NCBI GenBank assembly: GCA_030431455.1
Contig: JAUIJE010000011.1
Coordinates: 186,001-250,000, forward strand
Direction of reading: 5' to 3'
From: a bacterium
GTDB taxonomy: Bacteria > Myxococcota > UBA727 > JAUIJE01
DNA length: 64,000 nucleotides
Each line of letters begins with the position of its first letter. The first letter of the stretch is position 1. This document shows, piece after piece, positions 61,001-64,000 of this stretch. The notes beneath the pieces were generated by a model that had not been told where the DNA came from, made no database searches, and worked only from the letters and a program-made list of their open reading frames with translations. A program made the translations under genes and the position numbers.

Positions 61001-61454
61001 CCTTGCCGGCCCAGGTCTGGGCGGTGGCGGCGTCGGGCAAGGCCTCGTCGGTGCCGGGAATGACCGGGACCTCGGCGGCGATGGCGAGGTTGCGCGCGCT
61101 CACCTTGTCCCCGAGGGTGTCCAGCGCCGACGGGGGCGGGCCGATGAAGGTGATGCCCGCGGCCTCGCAGGCCCGGGCGAAATCGGGGTTCTCCGACAAG
61201 AACCCGTACCCCGGATGGATCGCGTCCACCCCGCGCTCTTGGGCGAGGGCCACGATGGCGTCGATGTCGAGGTAGGCCTCGCGCGGTTTGCCCGGGGTGC
61301 CCACCCGCCACGCCTCGTCGGCTTTGTAGCGGTGGATCGAGAGCCGGTCTTCGTGTGAGTAGATCGCCACCGTCGAGATCCCCAGCTCGGTGCACGCGCG
61401 GAACACCCGAATCGCAATCTCACCGCGGTTGGCCACCAGAATCTTCTTGAACAT
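58011..61454 (-). CDS. pyc: Pyruvate carboxylase
   Basis: 1147 residues, the single-chain form. The biotin carboxylase domain occupies about 1-450 (ILVANRGEIAIRVFRA; FGGGGRGMRR; EVNPRVQVEHTITE). The carboxyltransferase domain occupies about 530-800 (ITDTTFRDAHQSLLATRMR; metal/lysine motif MVAIKDMAGLLKP; HIHTHDTSGNG). An allosteric/linker region and a biotinyl domain follow, with the target lysine in EAMKLET (about residue 1113; the usual EAMKM has Leu here). It makes oxaloacetate from pyruvate and bicarbonate. The ATG 61454 has GGAGGTG upstream; an in-frame extension above it is not used. Confidence 0.97.
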   Translation of the reverse strand: MFKKILVANRGEIAIRVFRACTELGISTVAIYSHEDRLSIHRYKADEAWRVGTPGKPREAYLDIDAIVALAQERGVDAIHPGYGFLSENPDFARACEAAGITFIGPPPSALDTLGDKVSARNLAIAAEVPVIPGTDEALPDAATAQTWAGKVGYPVMLKAAFGGGGRGMRRCDSDKELKEAFEAATREAAAAFGRGDIFLEKFIERPRHIEIQVLGDGEGQVVHLFERDCSIQRRNQKVVEVAPAVDLQAETAAALYRDALKVARAAGLKNAATVEFLVEPDGRYYFIEVNPRVQVEHTITELITGVDIVHAQIHIASGKALSHPDIGITGQDSIEKRGAAIQARVTTEDPRNNFAPDTGRLTAYRSAAGFGIRLDVGVGGAGSVVTPYYDSLLVKVTAFGLTHEIARKKLARSLQEFRIRGVATNLPFLDNIIAHPTFQQGKADTGFVARTQELFNFPRRKNRATRMLRALAETIVNGPPGVEGKPTRPRVTIQPQRPPRLPAVGGEDSFKRILDDKGPAALADRVKGTDRLLITDTTFRDAHQSLLATRMRTDDMVRIARATEARLPGLFSLECWGGATFDVAFRFLRENPWSRLRALRRRMPNTLLQMLLRGSNAVGYTNYPENVVRRFVQLAAEDGIDVFRIFDCFNQLPAMRIAIDEVRQANKVAEVSICYTSDLRDESRPLYNLDYYRRKAAEVCEAGAHMVAIKDMAGLLKPGAAEVLVDALKKEVDVPLHIHTHDTSGNGVAMLLAAAGAGADVVDGALASMSGLTSQPSLDALCASLAGTPRDPGFDAENMQALSDYWEAVRTWYEPFESGLRASTADVYRHEIPGGQYSNLKPQALAVGLSEKWNDVRERYREVNFGFGDLIKVTPSSKVVGDFALWLVRQEMTFDEFMQSSETFDVPQSVIGFFEGAIGIPEGGFPDEVRQRVLGPQAAPAPTEPAALSMEPYDFEAGRKKLEALSDSEVSPELEVSHALYPNVIENFLRYRNEFGDTAPLDTETFFYGLTPDREITVSIEPGKSLVIEHRAVGALREDGSREVHFMLNGQPRSVVVVDKHAGVEVETREKADPTSPDQVGAPMPGNVLSVAVQAGGSVEEGDALMVLEAMKLETTVRAPRAGKIGRLTVKAGDKVEAKDLLVVLE

Positions 61455-61519
61455 CACCACCTCCGTCGCACGACGCCCGTCATGGCATAGTCGGGCGGCA
61501 ATTTCGAGCGGAGGCAGCG

Positions 61520-62257
61520 ATGGCACAACTCGACCGTTGGCGCGGAAAATCAGCCCTGGTCACCGGCGCATCCAGTGGCATTGGGATGGCGGTGAGCCGC
61601 GCCTTGGTCGCGGCCGGGGTCCGGGTCTTCGGCCTCGCCCGGCGGGAGGAGCGGCTCGTCGCCCTCGCGGACGAGCTCGGCCTCGCCTTCACCCCCGTGG
61701 TCGGGGACATGCGCGACGAGGCCAGCATCCGCCGCGCGGTGCACGCCGCCGGCCCCGACATTCTCGTCAACAACGCCGGGCTCGGTCACAAAAGCCCGCT
61801 CATGTCCGGCCAAGCCGCGCTGTGGCGGGAGATGCTCGAGGTCAACGTGCTCGGCCTGTGCATCGCCACCCAGTGCGCCATCGAAGCGATGCTCGACCGG
61901 GGCGCCGAGGAGGGCCACGTCGTGCACATCTCGTCGATGGCCGCGCACCGCGTGCCCCCCGGCAGCGGCGTGTACTCGGCCACCAAATACGCGGTGCGTT
62001 CGTTGACCGAGTCGCTGCGCCAAGAGCTGCACGCCGCCGACGCCCCCATCCGCGTGACCAGCATCAGCCCGGCGTTCGTCGAGACCGAGTTCGCGGCCAA
62101 GTACCACCGAAGCGAGGCCGCGGCCGAGGACACCTACGGGCAATACCGGGTGCTCAGCGCCGCCGACGTGGCCGAGGCGGTGTTGTACGCGGTGGGCCAA
62201 CACCCCGACGTGCAGGTGCACGATCTTTTGCTGCGGCCGCGCCGCCAGGCGAGCTGA
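61520..62257 (+). CDS. Short-chain dehydrogenase/reductase (DHRS11-like)
   Basis: 245 residues. The Rossmann motif is TGASSGIGMAV (TGxxxGxG), with NNAG in ILVNNAGLG, catalytic Ser in HISSMAAH, and the YxxxK triad in YSATKYAV. PAFVETEFAAKYH follows. The order and VHDLLLRPRRQ end match DHRS11-like reductases. The coenzyme is probably NADPH (Arg after strand 2, ARREERL); the substrate is unknown. GGAGGCAG precedes the ATG. The stop overlaps the next ATG (TGATG). Confidence 0.92.
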   Translation: MAQLDRWRGKSALVTGASSGIGMAVSRALVAAGVRVFGLARREERLVALADELGLAFTPVVGDMRDEASIRRAVHAAGPDILVNNAGLGHKSPLMSGQAALWREMLEVNVLGLCIATQCAIEAMLDRGAEEGHVVHISSMAAHRVPPGSGVYSATKYAVRSLTESLRQELHAADAPIRVTSISPAFVETEFAAKYHRSEAAAEDTYGQYRVLSAADVAEAVLYAVGQHPDVQVHDLLLRPRRQAS

Positions 62258-63213
62258 TGGGGGTCGAGGTCGTCCCCCTGCAAGACCAAGCCGCGGGGCT
62301 CGACGCCGTGTTGGTGTTCGACGACGGGGGACAGCCGGTGTGCGCGGGCGGGACGCGCACCCATGCGTACGCGCACGCCGCGGCCGCGCTCGACGACGCG
62401 CGGGCGCTGGCCCGGGCCATGCGGCTCAAAAACGCCCTCGCCGGGCTCCCCGTGGGCGGGGCCAAAATCGTGGTGCGGACCCCGGCCCCGTCGACGCGGG
62501 CGGCGGCGTTCGGGGCCCTGGGCCAAAAGCTGGCCCCCTTCGCCGGGCGCCTGCACACCGCGGGCGACCTGGGCACCACCCCCGCCGACCTGCGCGCCAT
62601 GCAACAACATTTCGAAGCGGTGCATGTCGACGACGACGGGTCGCTGGCCCGCGCGGTGGGCGAGACGGTGTGGCGCTGTGCGGTGGCCGCGCTCGACGGC
62701 CACGCGCCCGGTTCGGTGGCGGTGCAGGGGGCGGGCGACATCGGCGGCGCGGTGTTGGCGCGGTTCGTCCGCGCGGGGGCCGCGGGGCACGTCTGTGACC
62801 TCGACGAGAGCCGGGCGCGCGAGGTGGCCCGGGCGGCGGGGGGCCACGCCCTGGACGGCGCCGGTTTCTACCCCGCCCCCGTCGACGTGCTCAGCCCGTG
62901 CGCGCGCGGGGGCTTGCTCGACGACGCGCGGGCGCGGGTGGTGCGGGCCCGGGCGGTGGTGGGCGGGGCCAACAACATGCTGTCCCACCCCGCGGTGGCC
63001 CGGGCCCTGGTCGACCGGGGGGTGCGGGTGGTGCCCGACCCGCTGTCCTCGTCGGGGGCGGTGATCGTGGGCGCTTGCCGGCACGTGCTCGACGGGGTCG
63101 ACCCCGCGCCCCATTTTGCGCGGGTCGCCGACCTCGCGGCCCAGGCGGTGTCCGGGCTGCAAAGGGGACGCACCCTCGACGAGGTCCTCGCCGCGTTGCT
63201 CGCCGGCGCCTGA
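62257..63213 (+). CDS. Leucine-dehydrogenase-like Glu/Leu/Phe/Val dehydrogenase
   Basis: 318 residues, shorter than typical leucine dehydrogenases (about 360). RLKNALAGLPVGGAKIVV contains both conserved lysines (the substrate-binding Lys and the catalytic Lys of the GGxK motif). The Rossmann part is AVQGAGDIGGAVLARFVRAG with an acidic DLDESRA. NNMLSHPAVARALVDRGVRVVPD and ADLAAQAVSGL end it. Family members oxidatively deaminate branched-chain amino acids with NAD. The start overlaps the SDR stop by 1 nt (TGATG), so the pair is co-translated. Confidence 0.88.
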   Translation: MGVEVVPLQDQAAGLDAVLVFDDGGQPVCAGGTRTHAYAHAAAALDDARALARAMRLKNALAGLPVGGAKIVVRTPAPSTRAAAFGALGQKLAPFAGRLHTAGDLGTTPADLRAMQQHFEAVHVDDDGSLARAVGETVWRCAVAALDGHAPGSVAVQGAGDIGGAVLARFVRAGAAGHVCDLDESRAREVARAAGGHALDGAGFYPAPVDVLSPCARGGLLDDARARVVRARAVVGGANNMLSHPAVARALVDRGVRVVPDPLSSSGAVIVGACRHVLDGVDPAPHFARVADLAAQAVSGLQRGRTLDEVLAALLAGA

Positions 63214-63220
63214 CCGGGCG

Positions 63221-64000
63221 CTACCAGGTCAGGCAGATTTTGCCGAAGTGCCCGCCGCGTTTCATCAGCCCGAGGGCGTCCTGGACCTCGTCGACGGGAT
63301 GGTGCGCGCTGACCTGGGGCACGATCTGGTGCGCCTCGATCAGTTGGCACATTTGGGCAAAGCCACGGCGGTGCCCGACGAACACCCCCTGCACGCACAC
63401 TTGTTTCATCAACGCCTGGGTGAGGTTGGGCTGGCTGTCGCCCCCCGCGAGCACCCCGATGAGCGAGACCCGCCCCGATGGGCGCACCGCGGAGAGGGAC
63501 AGGTTGATGGTCCCGGCCCCGCCCACCTCGACGACGTGGTCGACGCCCACCCCGTCGGTCATGTCCCGGGCGATCTTGTCCCACCGCGCCTCGGCCTTGT
63601 AGTTGATGGTCTCATCGGCGCCGAGGGCGCGGGCCCGTTCGAGTTTTTCGTCCGCGCTGGAGGTGACGATCACCCGTGCGCCCAATGCTTTGGCAAAGGC
63701 GAGGGCGAACATCGACACCCCGCCGGTGCCGAGACACAGCACGGTCTGGCCCGGCCCGACGTCCCCGAGCACCGCGAGCGCGGAGTAGGCGGTCAACGCC
63801 GCGCAGGGCAAGGTCGCGGCCTGGGCGTCGTCGAGGTGCGCGGGCGGCACAAACACCCCGTGCTGGTCGAGCACCGCCTCCTCTTGCAGCATGCCCGGGA
63901 GCGGGCCCCCCAACGTGTGGCGTTGGTGATCTTTGTTGAAGTCGCCGTCGAGCCACCCCTGGGCAAAGAGCCCCACCACCCGATCGCCCACCTGTCGTTC
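63221..64000 (-). CDS. Zinc-type alcohol dehydrogenase/quinone oxidoreductase, C-terminal part
   Basis: The gene's 5' end lies beyond the window; about 260 residues are visible. The interdomain segment ends LPCAALTAYSALAVLGDVGPGQ, and the Rossmann fold is VLCLGTGGVSMFALAFAKALGARVIVTSS. INYKAEARWDKIARDM, VDHVVEVGG and GVLAGGDSQPNL are typical of MDR-family dehydrogenases. The zinc-binding N-domain is largely missing from view, so the metal requirement cannot be checked. It converges on the leucine-dehydrogenase-like gene with a 7-bp gap. Confidence 0.9.
   Translation of the reverse strand, partial: ERQVGDRVVGLFAQGWLDGDFNKDHQRHTLGGPLPGMLQEEAVLDQHGVFVPPAHLDDAQAATLPCAALTAYSALAVLGDVGPGQTVLCLGTGGVSMFALAFAKALGARVIVTSSADEKLERARALGADETINYKAEARWDKIARDMTDGVGVDHVVEVGGAGTINLSLSAVRPSGRVSLIGVLAGGDSQPNLTQALMKQVCVQGVFVGHRRGFAQMCQLIEAHQIVPQVSAHHPVDEVQDALGLMKRGGHFGKICLTW

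Noticed and set aside
1-64000. CRISPR arrays, insertion sequences, prophage or rRNA
   Set aside because: I found no regularly spaced repeats apart from the Gly-Asp hexamer tracts, and no transposase, integrase, capsid or rRNA-like sequences.

Overview
The window is about 70% G+C with densely packed genes on both strands. It reads as chromosomal DNA from a Myxococcota-like (former deltaproteobacterial) organism. This placement is inferred from gene content: many secreted lipoproteins, two carrying long Gly-Asp tracts, MopE-like and choice-of-anchor-D/FG-GAP surface proteins, an AgmX/PglI-type C-terminal domain, and many cell-envelope proteins of unknown function. I see no phage, insertion sequence, CRISPR array or rRNA.

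Layout. 1-13.7 kb: a NuoE-like fragment at the left edge, a PHP-type lipoprotein, a D-cysteine desulfhydrase-like enzyme, two surface lipoproteins, YbaK, a hydrolase-FetA-FetB operon, a second Gly-Asp lipoprotein, a zinc metallopeptidase-like lipoprotein and a GNAT enzyme. 13.8-21.2 kb: an M15-like peptidase, envelope proteins, a methyltransferase and an AgmX/PglI-like protein. 21.3-26.0 kb: the selenocysteine tRNA, two TetR regulators with palindromic operators, a hydrolase lipoprotein and a UlaG-like hydrolase. 26.3-32.9 kb: a large helical protein with a possible Cys-His-Asp triad, a GH-like lipoprotein and an SbcD-like phosphoesterase. 33.0-43.2 kb: lipid and alkane genes (AlkB, PlsC), a MscS channel, a kinase-like/acyl-CoA dehydrogenase pair and small regulators. 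43.4-52.5 kb: a 1231-residue surface protein and a DUF4178/DUF350/spermidine-synthase-like cluster. 52.6-57.3 kb: the selenocysteine locus. 57.3-64 kb: an SUMF1-type enzyme, pyruvate carboxylase, an SDR, a leucine-dehydrogenase-like enzyme and a truncated alcohol dehydrogenase.

The main result is a complete selenocysteine decoding system: tRNA-Sec (21383-21477, minus), selD, selA and selB. Two genes are split by an in-frame UGA and would be missed by ordinary gene calling. SelD itself carries Sec at residue 17, exactly where E. coli SelD has its catalytic Cys17. Immediately downstream of selB, on the opposite strand, is a 103-residue protein with a CxxxU motif and a C-terminal zinc ribbon. 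In both genes the UGA is followed by a 7-bp hairpin whose GG-containing apical loop starts 20-21 nt after the UGA, as expected of a bacterial SECIS. I do not recognise the small protein as a described selenoprotein family. It lies at the end of a probable pyruvate carboxylase - SUMF1 enzyme - selenoprotein operon.

A second recurring pattern is a TANNNT-type -10 hexamer placed 5-7 nt upstream of start codons with no Shine-Dalgarno sequence. This suggests that leaderless transcripts are common in this organism.
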